Position numbers and translations under genes: made by a program. Positions 36,157-45,241 of a stretch of DNA of 64,000 nt are shown here, piece by piece. The notes beneath the pieces are model-generated. The model worked only from the letters and a program-made list of their open reading frames with translations, ran no database searches and was not told where the DNA came from. Position 1 is the stretch's first letter. Each line of letters starts with the position of its first letter. Origin of the DNA: Nostoc paludosum FACHB-159 (GTDB taxonomy: Bacteria > Cyanobacteriota > Cyanobacteriia > Cyanobacteriales > Nostocaceae); assembly GCF_014698835.1 (NCBI RefSeq), contig NZ_JACJTU010000006.1, forward strand, positions 124,001 to 188,000. The letters are read 5' to 3'.

Positions 36157-39015
36157 ATGTCTGCTAATTCTCTGCCTGAAGGTGCCGCCGTTTGGCATAG
36201 TTTAGAAGTTGATAAAGCGCTAGACCTGCTTGATAGTAACGCAGACAGTGGCTTAACACGCGAAGATATTCAACAAAGGTTGCAAAAATACGGCCCCAAC
36301 GAACTCGAAGAACATGGTGGCCGCAGTGCTTGGGAAATTCTGCTCGATCAGTTCAAGAACATTATGTTGTTGATGCTGATTGGCGTAGCTCTGATTTCTG
36401 GGGTTTTAGACTTAATTGCTTGGCAGTCGGGCAGCTTGAAGCCTGGTGAGGTGCCATTTAAAGATACCATCGCTATCTTAGCGATCGTTATCCTCAATGG
36501 CATACTCGGCTACGTTCAAGAAAGCCGTGCAGAAAAAGCCCTAGCAGCCTTGAAAAAACTCACCTCTCCCTTAGTACGAGTCATCCGCGACGCCAGATTA
36601 GTGGAGGTAGCAGCTAAGGAACTAGTCCCAGGAGATGTGATGCTGCTGGAAGCCGGGATGCAGATAGCCGCAGATGGAAGGCTAATCGAACAGTCTAATT
36701 TACAAGTACGAGAGTCGGCACTGACTGGGGAAGCCGAAGCTGTCAACAAACAGGCAACACTAAATTTACCAGAAGAAACAGATTTAGGCGATCGCATTAA
36801 TTTGGTCTTCCAAGGAACTGAAGTTGTCCAAGGACGGGCAAAGGTTCTGGTAACCAACACCGGCATGACAACAGAACTAGGCAAAATTGCTGCCATGTTG
36901 CAGTCGGTGGAAAGTGAACCTACGCCTTTACAACAACGGATGACTCAACTGGGCAATGTCCTAGTTACGGGTTCTTTGATTCTCGTGGCGATAGTTGTTA
37001 TTGGCGGCGTCATCCAAGCCAGAGGTTTTAGCAATATCCAAGAACTCTTGGAAGTCTCCTTGAGTATGGCGGTTGCTGTGGTGCCAGAAGGTCTGCCCGC
37101 TGTAATTACCGTCACTTTGGCCTTGGGAACTCAGCGAATGGTACGCCAGAATGCTTTGATTCGCAAACTACCAGCCGTAGAAACATTAGGTTCTGTAACC
37201 ACCATCTGTTCTGATAAAACAGGCACCCTAACTCAAAATAAAATGGTGGTGCAATCGGTGTTCACCAATGACAAAACTTTTGGTGTCACCGGACAAGGTT
37301 ATGCCCCCACAGGAGATTTTCTCTTAGGTAGTGAAAAAGTTACCCCAGAAGACTCACCAGAAATCTCAGCTTTGTCAGTAGCCTGTGCTGTTTGTAATGA
37401 TTCGGTGTTGCAAAAAGAAAAAGGCGAATGGGCGATTTTGGGAGATCCCACAGAAGGGGCATTAGTCACCCTAGCGGGGAAAGCAGGAATTGAAAAAGAA
37501 CAGTGGAATAGTAAATTACCCCGCGTTAGCGAGTTTCCTTTCTCCTCCGAACGCAAACGGATGAGTGTAATTTCTCAGGTGCAGGAAGTCGCTACAGGTG
37601 AAGGGTCTTTGAATGCCGTTGACCCAGCCATTGCCAACTTCTTACAATCTGAATCTTACTTAATGTTTACCAAAGGTTCGCCAGAATTAATCTTAGGACG
37701 TTCCACTAAGATTTATTTGGGCGATCGCTCGGCAGCCTTGAGTGAAGAACAACGTCAGAGAGTTCTGGCAGAAAACGACAAAATGGCAAGTAAAGGTTTG
37801 CGGGTGCTAGGTTTTGCCTACAAACCCCTAGCGGAGATTCCACCAGAAGGTTCAGACGAAACATCCGAACAAGATTTGGTCTGGCTGGGATTAGTGGGAA
37901 TGCTAGATGCACCACGTCCAGAAGTTAGGGCAGCCGTGCAAGAATGTCGGGAAGCAGGAATTCGCCCAGTCATGATTACTGGTGACCACCAGTTAACAGC
38001 ACGAGCGATCGCCACGGATTTAGGAATTGCCAAAGAAGATGACAGATTGCTCACAGGTCACGAATTGCAGCGCATGAGCGACCAAGAACTAGAGCAAAAC
38101 GTTGATTTGGTGAGCATCTATGCCAGAGTCGCGCCAGAACACAAACTGCGAATTGTCCAAGCACTGCAACGCCGTGGCAGATTTGTGGCCATGACAGGCG
38201 ATGGCGTTAATGATGCCCCAGCCCTCAAACAAGCTGATATTGGTATTGCAATGGGCATAACTGGCACGGATGTGAGTAAAGAAGCCAGCGATATGGTGTT
38301 ACTGGATGACAACTTCGCCACCATTGTCACCGCTACCAAGGAAGGTAGAGTGGTTTACACCAATATCCGCCGCTTTATTAAATACATCCTCGGCAGTAAC
38401 ATTGGCGAAGTTCTGACAATTGCCGCCGCCCCCTTGATCGGTTTGGGAGGCGTTCCCCTGACCCCCTTGCAAATTCTGTGGATGAACTTGGTAACAGATG
38501 GTTTGCCAGCCCTAGCACTAGCTGTGGAACCCCCGGAACCAGATGTGATGAAACGTCCGCCTTTTAGTCCCCGCGAAAGTATTTTTGCCAGAGGATTGGG
38601 TTCTTACATGATTCGCATTGGTATAATATTTGCCATTATCACCATTGCTTTGATGTGGTGGGCTTATCAATACACCCATGCCGCTGGTTATCCCGGAAAT
38701 CCTGACTCTTGGAAAACAATGGTATTTACTACCTTGTGTATTGCCCAAATGGGTCATGCGATCGCCATTCGCTCCAACAATCGACTGACTATCGAAATGA
38801 ATCCCTTCTCTAATATATTTGTACTAGGGGCTGTGGTCGTGACCACGATTTTACAGTTAATGCTAGTTTACGTCCCACCCCTGCGAGACTTCTTTGGCAC
38901 TCACTACCTGACTCTGCAAGAATTGGGAGTTTGTATTGGCTTCAGTGCCTTAATGTTTGTCTGGATTGAATTGGAGAAGATATTCTTACGCGTTATGGGC
39001 AAGAAGGCTGTGTGA
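36157..39015 (+). CDS. P2-type cation-transporting ATPase (calcium-pump-like)
   Basis: A P-type ATPase of about 952 residues. N-terminal cation-ATPase domain ([20 protein letters not shown]), first TM pair, actuator TGEA ([14 protein letters not shown]), [19 protein letters not shown], phosphorylation site [16 protein letters not shown]-binding [10 protein letters not shown], hinge [20 protein letters not shown], and six C-terminal spans. The layout and PEGLP fit type IIA/PMR1-like Ca2+ (or Mn2+) pumps such as cyanobacterial PacL. The ATG at 36157 or the GTG at 36145 could start it; neither has a clear ribosome-binding site. Confidence 0.92.
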   Translation: MSANSLPEGAAVWHSLEVDKALDLLDSNADSGLTREDIQQRLQKYGPNELEEHGGRSAWEILLDQFKNIMLLMLIGVALISGVLDLIAWQSGSLKPGEVPFKDTIAILAIVILNGILGYVQESRAEKALAALKKLTSPLVRVIRDARLVEVAAKELVPGDVMLLEAGMQIAADGRLIEQSNLQVRESALTGEAEAVNKQATLNLPEETDLGDRINLVFQGTEVVQGRAKVLVTNTGMTTELGKIAAMLQSVESEPTPLQQRMTQLGNVLVTGSLILVAIVVIGGVIQARGFSNIQELLEVSLSMAVAVVPEGLPAVITVTLALGTQRMVRQNALIRKLPAVETLGSVTTICSDKTGTLTQNKMVVQSVFTNDKTFGVTGQGYAPTGDFLLGSEKVTPEDSPEISALSVACAVCNDSVLQKEKGEWAILGDPTEGALVTLAGKAGIEKEQWNSKLPRVSEFPFSSERKRMSVISQVQEVATGEGSLNAVDPAIANFLQSESYLMFTKGSPELILGRSTKIYLGDRSAALSEEQRQRVLAENDKMASKGLRVLGFAYKPLAEIPPEGSDETSEQDLVWLGLVGMLDAPRPEVRAAVQECREAGIRPVMITGDHQLTARAIATDLGIAKEDDRLLTGHELQRMSDQELEQNVDLVSIYARVAPEHKLRIVQALQRRGRFVAMTGDGVNDAPALKQADIGIAMGITGTDVSKEASDMVLLDDNFATIVTATKEGRVVYTNIRRFIKYILGSNIGEVLTIAAAPLIGLGGVPLTPLQILWMNLVTDGLPALALAVEPPEPDVMKRPPFSPRESIFARGLGSYMIRIGIIFAIITIALMWWAYQYTHAAGYPGNPDSWKTMVFTTLCIAQMGHAIAIRSNNRLTIEMNPFSNIFVLGAVVVTTILQLMLVYVPPLRDFFGTHYLTLQELGVCIGFSALMFVWIELEKIFLRVMGKKAV

Positions 39016-39017
39016 AA

Positions 39018-39200
39018 AAGTTAGGAGTTAGGAGTTAGGAGTTACGAGTTGAAGAAAATTTTGTATTCAAAACTTAATAGGAGTTAGAAGTTCGGAGTTA
39101 GGAGTTAAAAAAGATTTTGCATTCAAAACTCAAAATTCCTCACTCCTCACTCTTAACTCCTAACTTTTTTCTTAACTCTTAACTTCTCACTCCTAACTTT
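39018..39200. repeat. Inverted heptamer arrays TTAGGAG ... CTCCTAA
   Basis: Three TTAGGAG units at the left end are mirrored by CTCACTC/CTTAACT/CCTAACT units at the right end, which run up to six bases before the recF ATG. Confidence 0.85.
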
Positions 39201-39205
39201 TCGCT

Positions 39206-40324
39206 ATGTACCTCAAAACTCTAAACCTGAGACAATTTCGGAATTATCAAGACCAGAAGGTTGAGTTTACTGCTGCCAAAACAATTTTGGTAGGTAATAA
39301 CGCTCAGGGAAAGTCGAATTTGTTGGAGGCGGTGGAGTTGTTAGCGACATTGCGATCGCACCGTATGGCACGCGATCGCGATTTAGTTAAAGAAGGGGAA
39401 ACCATAGCCCAAATTAATGCTCATCTTGAGCGACAAACAGGCAGCAGCGATCTGACTTTAACTCTCCGACGCAATGGTCGCCGTAGCGTTGCTCTCAATG
39501 GCGAGTTTGTACGCCGTCAAATGGATTTTCTCGGCGTTCTCAATGCAGTCCAATTTTCCAGCCTGGATTTAGAACTAGTACGCGGCGGCCCGGAAGGCCG
39601 CCGCAATTGGTTAGATACACTTTTGATTCAACTCGAACCAGTTTATGCTTACATTTTGCAGCAGTATAACCATGTGTTACGCCAGCGCAATGCCTTTTTG
39701 AAAAACAATCTAGAGACGTTGCATACAACGTCTTTAAATTCAGAACTCGCTTTGTGGGATGCACAGCTAGCTACCGCAGGCACACGGGTAATTAGACGGC
39801 GCGATCGTGCCATACAGCGATTAGCTCACATTGCTACTGCTTGGCACGCTAGCATTAGCGGCAGTACAGAAATTTTGGAAATCAAGTACGCACCCAATAT
39901 TCCCTTAGAAGACAACCAACCAGAACAAGTCCAGCAAGCTTTTTTAACAAAAATTCAACAGCGAAGCCTAGCCGAACTGCATCAAGGTACTACCCTTGTA
40001 GGCCCCCATCGCGACGAAGTAGAATTAACCATTAACCACACACCAGCTCGTCAATACGGTTCTCAAGGTCAACAACGAACCCTCGTTTTGGCCTTAAAAT
40101 TAGCAGAACTACAATTAATTGAAGAAGTTGTCAAAGAACCACCATTGCTATTACTTGATGATGTTTTAGCCGAACTAGATTTATCCCGCCAAAATCAATT
40201 ACTTGATGCTATTCAAGACCGCTTTCAAACACTGATTACTACTACTCATTTAGGTTCTTTTGATTCACAATGGTTGAAATCTTCACAAATTCTTTTTGTG
40301 AAGGCAGGAGAATTAACAATTTAA
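39206..40324 (+). CDS. recF: DNA replication and repair protein RecF
   Basis: A 372-residue SMC-like ATPase of the gap-repair pathway. N-terminus MYLKTLNLRQFRNYQDQ, Walker A VGNNAQGKSNLLEAVELL, signature region GSQGQQRTLVLALKLAEL, Walker B PPLLLLDDVLAELD, and TTTHL. It works with RecO (also in this window) and RecR. The ATG is directly preceded by heptamer repeats, so its promoter must lie inside or beyond them. Confidence 0.95.
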   Translation: MYLKTLNLRQFRNYQDQKVEFTAAKTILVGNNAQGKSNLLEAVELLATLRSHRMARDRDLVKEGETIAQINAHLERQTGSSDLTLTLRRNGRRSVALNGEFVRRQMDFLGVLNAVQFSSLDLELVRGGPEGRRNWLDTLLIQLEPVYAYILQQYNHVLRQRNAFLKNNLETLHTTSLNSELALWDAQLATAGTRVIRRRDRAIQRLAHIATAWHASISGSTEILEIKYAPNIPLEDNQPEQVQQAFLTKIQQRSLAELHQGTTLVGPHRDEVELTINHTPARQYGSQGQQRTLVLALKLAELQLIEEVVKEPPLLLLDDVLAELDLSRQNQLLDAIQDRFQTLITTTHLGSFDSQWLKSSQILFVKAGELTI

Positions 40325-40589
40325 AATTCAAAATTATTACATTAAGAAAGTCATACTTAGCATAGGTTTCAAGGTTTGCATTTATATCAAAAATAACATA
40401 GTGTAAAAAAACAAAATATATAGCGAAAAGTAAAATTACTCAAAAAGCTTTTTCCTCCTGCCTCCTGCCTTGTCATAACGATAATTTTCAACACCGATCT
40501 ACTTATTTTTCGTGAATTGGTATTACATAAGAATAACGTTTTCGCTCACATCTGGCAAAAGTCCTGATTTTATTAAGTTGCTAATATTT

Positions 40590-41267
40590 TTAGAAATTAT
40601 CCCCAATTTCTTCATCCACAGGTTTAACTATTACATTTGCATACCTTTGAAGAATATAAGCAGCTTGAAATGGATCTAAAGTTACACCTTGAAGCTGATT
40701 TATATGAATTTGCAAGCCTTCTAAATTAGAACCTCGAAAATCAGTATCTTTAAATTTAGCATCAGCAAGGATAATATTATTCATTTGGCAATTTATAAAT
40801 TTTACATTTGTTAGAGATGCTTCTAAAAATGTAGAATTTTCCAATATACAATTTTCAAAAATTACACGTTCAAACTTACTAAAGTTAAACTGGGCAAACT
40901 GGCCTTGACAGCCTTTAAAAATAACATTTCTTAATCTGGACTTAATTATTTTAAATCCTAGCAATCTACAGTCAAAAAACTCAACTCTATTAAGTGAACC
41001 CTCTTCCCATTCAGTATTAGCAAAATCACTTTTAGTAATTCTCACATCTTGTAGAGAAAGCTTGTTAAAGTAAGTATTTATAGTTTTAACATTATCAAAA
41101 TAGGCATACTTAAAATCTACTCCTCTACTTCCTTCAAGCTGGCAATTTGATAAATGTAGATTTTTATAGCTCTCTAATTCATCTAATTGGTTATTTGGTA
41201 TTCCGCGATCGAGGATTTCAAATGAAGGTAAATTAGGAGGCTCAATAGCTCTATTTTTGCTAGGCAT
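40590..41267 (-). CDS. Pentapeptide-repeat-like protein
   Basis: A 225-residue AT-rich gene product with degenerate pentapeptide repeats from about residue 30 to 190 (CQLEGSRGVDFKYAYFDNV, FINCQMNNIILADAKFKDTD, FRGSNLEGLQIHINQLQGV). The repeats should fold as a right-handed quadrilateral beta-helix. No signal peptide. Function is unknown; some family members mimic DNA. It lies just upstream of the MgtC-family gene in the same overall direction. Confidence 0.85.
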   Translation of the reverse strand: MPSKNRAIEPPNLPSFEILDRGIPNNQLDELESYKNLHLSNCQLEGSRGVDFKYAYFDNVKTINTYFNKLSLQDVRITKSDFANTEWEEGSLNRVEFFDCRLLGFKIIKSRLRNVIFKGCQGQFAQFNFSKFERVIFENCILENSTFLEASLTNVKFINCQMNNIILADAKFKDTDFRGSNLEGLQIHINQLQGVTLDPFQAAYILQRYANVIVKPVDEEIGDNF

Positions 41268-41299
41268 ATTTTTGATTCAAAATACTATATAACTAATCG

Positions 41300-41758
41300 C
41301 TAATTCCGTTTCTCTAACCTTTTAAAAACCTTGAGAATTAAGAAAGTGAGGATAGCACCGATTAATCCTAACTGCCATAAACCACAGCCGGCAGCAATTC
41401 CCAAACCAGCCGAAACCCAAATAGCTGCTGCCGATGTGAGTCCTTTAATTTCTAGTTGCTCTGATGGTTGGGAAGATTGCCGCACAATTTCTCCAGCACC
41501 GAGAAATCCCACGCCAGTTGCAATTCCCTGAATCACACGGCTGAGTGCATCGGGACTGGTCTGTAGCTCACCTGTTTGCAGAGGTATGATGGTGAATAAG
41601 GCTGAACCCAAAGTTACCAGCATGTAAGTTCTTAAACCAGCTGGTTTGCGTCTAATTTCCCGTTCCCAACCGATAATTCCTCCAATCAGCAATGCGATGC
41701 ATAGTCGGAAGCTGATATTTAACCAATCATTAGTTGCAAGATAGTAAGTGTTTGGCAA
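41300..41758 (-). CDS. MgtC/SapB-family membrane protein
   Basis: A 152-residue protein with four to five membrane spans. The MgtC signature is present: LIGGIIGWEREIRRKPAGLR, TYMLVTLGSALFTI, and QGIATGVGFLGAGEIVR, then GLTSAAAIWVSAGLGIAAGC. It is short and lacks the C-terminal ACT-like domain of enterobacterial MgtC. A role in magnesium or membrane-potential homeostasis is typical of the family. Confidence 0.93.
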   Translation of the reverse strand: MPNTYYLATNDWLNISFRLCIALLIGGIIGWEREIRRKPAGLRTYMLVTLGSALFTIIPLQTGELQTSPDALSRVIQGIATGVGFLGAGEIVRQSSQPSEQLEIKGLTSAAAIWVSAGLGIAAGCGLWQLGLIGAILTFLILKVFKRLEKRN

Positions 41759-42091
41759 GGTTGGTTCTGGTATGGATAATTATATTTACTACGTTAATTG
41801 GTAATATATCTTTTAAGAAACATGGAAACTAGGGACTAGGGAGTAAGGAGTGGGGGAAAGAGAAATAGTTTGTTTCATTTGTAGCGGGTGGTGTGCCGTT
41901 CGTCGGCTGCTTTGAAGAAGAATGCACAATTGAGAATACCATCGCGTTGGGATTCAAGCGTTATACGATTTTAGACTTTTGTAAGGATTATTTCCCAATA
42001 AAATATTATTTTGACCAATAAATATAGGTTTACATTCTTAAATAAGGAATGGCTGTGGCTAGGAATAGATAACTGACAACTAACAAATTGA
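41759..42091. other. Non-coding gap of ~330 bases
   Basis: Divergent promoters for mgtC-like and the PEP-synthase-like gene must lie here. A short ACTAGGGA repeat is near 41830. No gene or clear operator was recognised. Confidence 0.45.
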
Positions 42092-44530
42092 GTGGAAAAA
42101 CTCTACTGGCTAGACCAAATTAAACTACAAGACCGCGCCAAAGTAGGTGACAAAGCTTTTCACTTAAGCAGAATTATCCAACGTGGCTATCCGGTGGTGC
42201 CTGGCTTTGTGGTTCCGGCAGAAGCTTTGCGGCAATTTCTAGAAAATCTCAACAGTTCAGAATCATTAGTTGCTGATTTACCTTATTCTTCATTACACCT
42301 AGATGTCAGTAATTGGCGTCAACTTCAGCAGGTGGCTGGCCGTTTGCGCGAAGAAATTCTCACTGCAACTGTGCCACAGGAGTGGGTGAGTAAAATTTTC
42401 ACAGCAGCTAGAGAATGGCAAACTAGCTGTTTGATTTTACGACCTAGTTTGTCAGTAGGGGATAGTACTCAAACTATGGAAAATATATCTGGGTTACTGG
42501 AGTCAGTATTTTGCCATTGCCAAGAAGAGGCGATCGCCACAGCATTAAAACGTACCTGGAGTCAAGTATTTCGTGCTAGAAGTTTATTGTATTGGCGGCA
42601 CATAGGAATTAACCTGCAAAAAATTAATTTCGGAGTTTTGGTACAACCTGTGGAAAATACCATCGCCAGTGGTTTGCTCAAAGCCAACTCCTCTGGGTGG
42701 GAAATTGAAGCCACTTGGGGATTAGGAATTGCGATCGCTCAGGGCGAAGTATTGCCAGATGTCTACTACATTCAAAATGAAACTGCGACTATCCTAGAGC
42801 AACAGCTCGGCAATAAAATGCTGGCTTACGATGTTAATGATGGTTCCCCTACAACTTTTTCCCAACCTCTTGTAGACTCAGCACTCACAGCAGAGAAAAC
42901 TTGTCTGATTACCTACGTACTTCAGGAAGCCCAACAAAAACAGTACGCTTTACAACCAGAATACTTACAACAAATAATTAGTCTGGGAACTCAATTAGTA
43001 GCTGAACTAGGTAAAACCTTTATTCTTAAATGGACTATCGCTAGCCAAACTACATCTAGCAAACTCTATTTAACACAAGTTACTAGTCCCCAATTCATAA
43101 TCCCCCAGGTATACTTCATCAGGGGACTGCCAGCCGCAGGCGGACGTACTGTGGCAAATGCTTTAGTCGCCATCGATTCTCAGCAAAAACCCGAACAAAT
43201 CCCAAAAGGAGTAATTTTAGTAGTCCCAACAATTACACCTGATTGGTTGCCATTATTGCAAAATGTTGCTGGCATTATCACTGAGCAGGGAGGATTAACC
43301 AGCCATGCTGCAATTCTAGCCAGAGAATTAGGGATTGCAGCAGTAGTAAATGCAACATCAGCGACAAGCTTAATTCAAACTGGCGAACGGCTTTTGCTTG
43401 ATGGCGACAGAGGAGAAGTTTATCGCATCGAAACAGAAACCAGAGATGGGGAGACTTGTACTGAGCGAAGCCGAAGTATGGGGAAACTTGTACTGAGCGA
43501 AGCCGTTGGCGCAGCCTCTCGTAGAGAAGTATGGGGAGATGGGGACATGGGTGAAACTACTTCCATCCCGCCACCACTCCATTACCCCACCATCTCATCA
43601 CCCCATCTACCTATGATTGCTACCAAACTGCTGGTTAACTTGAGTCAGTCCAGCTTGATAGAGCAAGTAAAAACCTTGCCTGCGGACGGAATAGGATTGC
43701 TGCGCTCAGAATTGATGGTACTAAATATATTGGATGGACAACATCCTAATAGTTGGATTTTGGGCGGGCGGCAAGCAGAATTGTTAGAGCGTTGGTCTCT
43801 TGCGATTATGGAGTTTGCTCGCGCCTTTACACCAAGACCAGTTTTTTATCGTTCTTTAGATTGGCGATCGTCAGATTTGCCATCATTGAGTGATAGTTTA
43901 CAATCTTCTCCACAATCGATGTTAGGTGAACGCGGCACCTTTAGCTATCTACGAAATTCGACTGTGTTTGAGTTGGAACTAAAAGCTTTAGCTAGCGTAC
44001 AGCAATCTGGCTACAGCAATATTCATTTACTGCTACCTTTTGTTCGGACTGTGGAAGAATTCGTGTTTTGTCGTCGCAAAGTCGAGCAAGCTTTTTTAAC
44101 ACAGGTGGCAGAATTTGAATTGTGGATGATGGCAGAAGTGCCAAGCGTGCTGTTTTTATTGCCAGAATATGTCAAAGCAGGCGTAGCCGGAATTTCCATT
44201 GGTACAAATGACTTGACCCAATTATTGCTAGGGGTAGATCGAGAACAAGGACAGCTAGCAAAAGTATTTAACGAACGTCATCCAGCAGTTATGGGTGCGA
44301 TCGCTCAATTGATCCACATGTCTAAAAGTGCTGGTATCCCTTGTTCAATTTGCGGTCAAGCACCAGCACTGTATCCAGAAATTATCGATCGCTTAGTGGA
44401 ATGGGGGATAACTTCCATTTCCGTGGAACCCGAAGCGATCGAGCGGACATATCAGGCGATCGCACGTGCTGAACAACGCCTCATTCTAGCAGCAGCACGA
44501 CGTAAATTAAAAGAGGAAACATCTCGATGA
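42092..44530 (+). CDS. PEP-synthase/PPDK-like protein with degenerate nucleotide-binding domain
   Basis: An 812-residue protein, GTG start. The N-terminal ATP-grasp-like part keeps VGDKAFHLSRIIQRGYPVVP-GFV, but the usual RSSA...D loop reads LRPSLSVGDSTQTMEN. The central phosphohistidine domain is intact (IITEQGGLTSHAAILARELG). The C-terminal PEP-binding TIM barrel has GIGLLRSELM, GTNDLTQLLLGVDRE, and CSICGQAP with the catalytic Cys region. Between the swivel and barrel domains, residues ~450-512 translate dispersed repeats. It may catalyse pyruvate/PEP interconversion or be a regulatory paralogue. It overlaps the next gene by four bases. Confidence 0.85.
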   Translation: MEKLYWLDQIKLQDRAKVGDKAFHLSRIIQRGYPVVPGFVVPAEALRQFLENLNSSESLVADLPYSSLHLDVSNWRQLQQVAGRLREEILTATVPQEWVSKIFTAAREWQTSCLILRPSLSVGDSTQTMENISGLLESVFCHCQEEAIATALKRTWSQVFRARSLLYWRHIGINLQKINFGVLVQPVENTIASGLLKANSSGWEIEATWGLGIAIAQGEVLPDVYYIQNETATILEQQLGNKMLAYDVNDGSPTTFSQPLVDSALTAEKTCLITYVLQEAQQKQYALQPEYLQQIISLGTQLVAELGKTFILKWTIASQTTSSKLYLTQVTSPQFIIPQVYFIRGLPAAGGRTVANALVAIDSQQKPEQIPKGVILVVPTITPDWLPLLQNVAGIITEQGGLTSHAAILARELGIAAVVNATSATSLIQTGERLLLDGDRGEVYRIETETRDGETCTERSRSMGKLVLSEAVGAASRREVWGDGDMGETTSIPPPLHYPTISSPHLPMIATKLLVNLSQSSLIEQVKTLPADGIGLLRSELMVLNILDGQHPNSWILGGRQAELLERWSLAIMEFARAFTPRPVFYRSLDWRSSDLPSLSDSLQSSPQSMLGERGTFSYLRNSTVFELELKALASVQQSGYSNIHLLLPFVRTVEEFVFCRRKVEQAFLTQVAEFELWMMAEVPSVLFLLPEYVKAGVAGISIGTNDLTQLLLGVDREQGQLAKVFNERHPAVMGAIAQLIHMSKSAGIPCSICGQAPALYPEIIDRLVEWGITSISVEPEAIERTYQAIARAEQRLILAAARRKLKEETSR
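43440..43620. repeat. Dispersed repeats inserted in the frame of the PEP-synthase-like gene
   Basis: Two copies of ACTTGTACTGAGCGAAGCCG lie at 43456-43475 and 43487-43506. GCGCAGCCTCTCGTAGAGAA and then GGGGAGATGGGGACATGGG-type low-complexity sequence follow. The same elements occur in intergenic DNA near 33.7 kb. The insert is translated as ~60 residues between two conserved domains. Confidence 0.75.
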
Positions 44531-44865
44531 AAATAGTCAAAAGTATCGAGGTAATTTTCTTGTTTTTATGTATACCAACTTTTATATTAGGAATAATTTA
44601 CTTTCATGAAGATGTTCTCATCAGATTATTTGGTGAGCTTTTGACATCATCTTTAAGCCAACGAGTTCATCAATTCACAACAATATATTTGATATTTTTA
44701 TGTTGGAGTTTGTTCTCGATTCCCATTGGTTTAGGATTAACAGTTATCAAAATTTTAAAAAGATATTGGTTTTCATCAGTAATTTTGTTAATAGCAACAA
44801 TTATGAACAGTATGTTAGTAATTGATTTTATGACAGCTTGGTATCAAATCAGTCGTGGCTGGTAA
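44527..44865 (+). CDS. Small hydrophobic membrane protein
   Basis: A 112-residue protein with three hydrophobic spans (VIFLFLCIPTFILGIIYF; FTTIYLIFLCWSLFSIPIGL; SVILLIATIMNSMLVIDFM). No family recognised. The ATG overlaps the stop of the PEP-synthase-like gene (ATGA), so it is translated from the same message. It is AT-rich relative to the upstream gene. Confidence 0.65.
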   Translation: MKIVKSIEVIFLFLCIPTFILGIIYFHEDVLIRLFGELLTSSLSQRVHQFTTIYLIFLCWSLFSIPIGLGLTVIKILKRYWFSSVILLIATIMNSMLVIDFMTAWYQISRGW

Positions 44866-45060
44866 TCAGTAGTCAAACTTAGTTATAGCATTTCCTAATC
44901 TGCTGAGGTACAAAACCAATGTTTTTAAACGCAGAGGGTCGCAGAGTCAAGCGCAAAGTTACGCAGAGGTTTACTCAATTATATTAGGAATGTACTAAGT
45001 ACTTCACTTAACTGGGAATCGCTATAAAATAATCTTCAGGTGATATATTCCTGGCTTTTT

Positions 45061-45181
45061 TTATGAGTCAGCTTCTATCACCAGTTGATGGATAATTCCT
45101 GTTAATCCAAGTTGATTGCGCCAATAGGGAATTAACTTTTTAATTCTCATCAAATCTTCATCTACTTGAACTGTAGTTCAT
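45061..45181 (-). pseudogene. Possible remnant of a small ribbon-helix-helix-like gene
   Basis: On the minus strand a frame reads TTVQVDEDLMRIKKLIPYW, then RNQLGLTGIIHQLVIEADS and a TAA. This resembles the start of short antitoxins (TTVQVDED...). An ATG sits directly before it but one base out of frame (ATG-A-ACT-ACA), so the gene needs a one-base deletion or another start. The whole stretch is 121 bases. It could also be chance. Confidence 0.35.
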
Positions 45182-45241
45182 TTTTTATAGGAAGTTTGAG
45201 GGGAACACTAAAATTAATCAGGTTGAGCAAGGTAGTTATCA

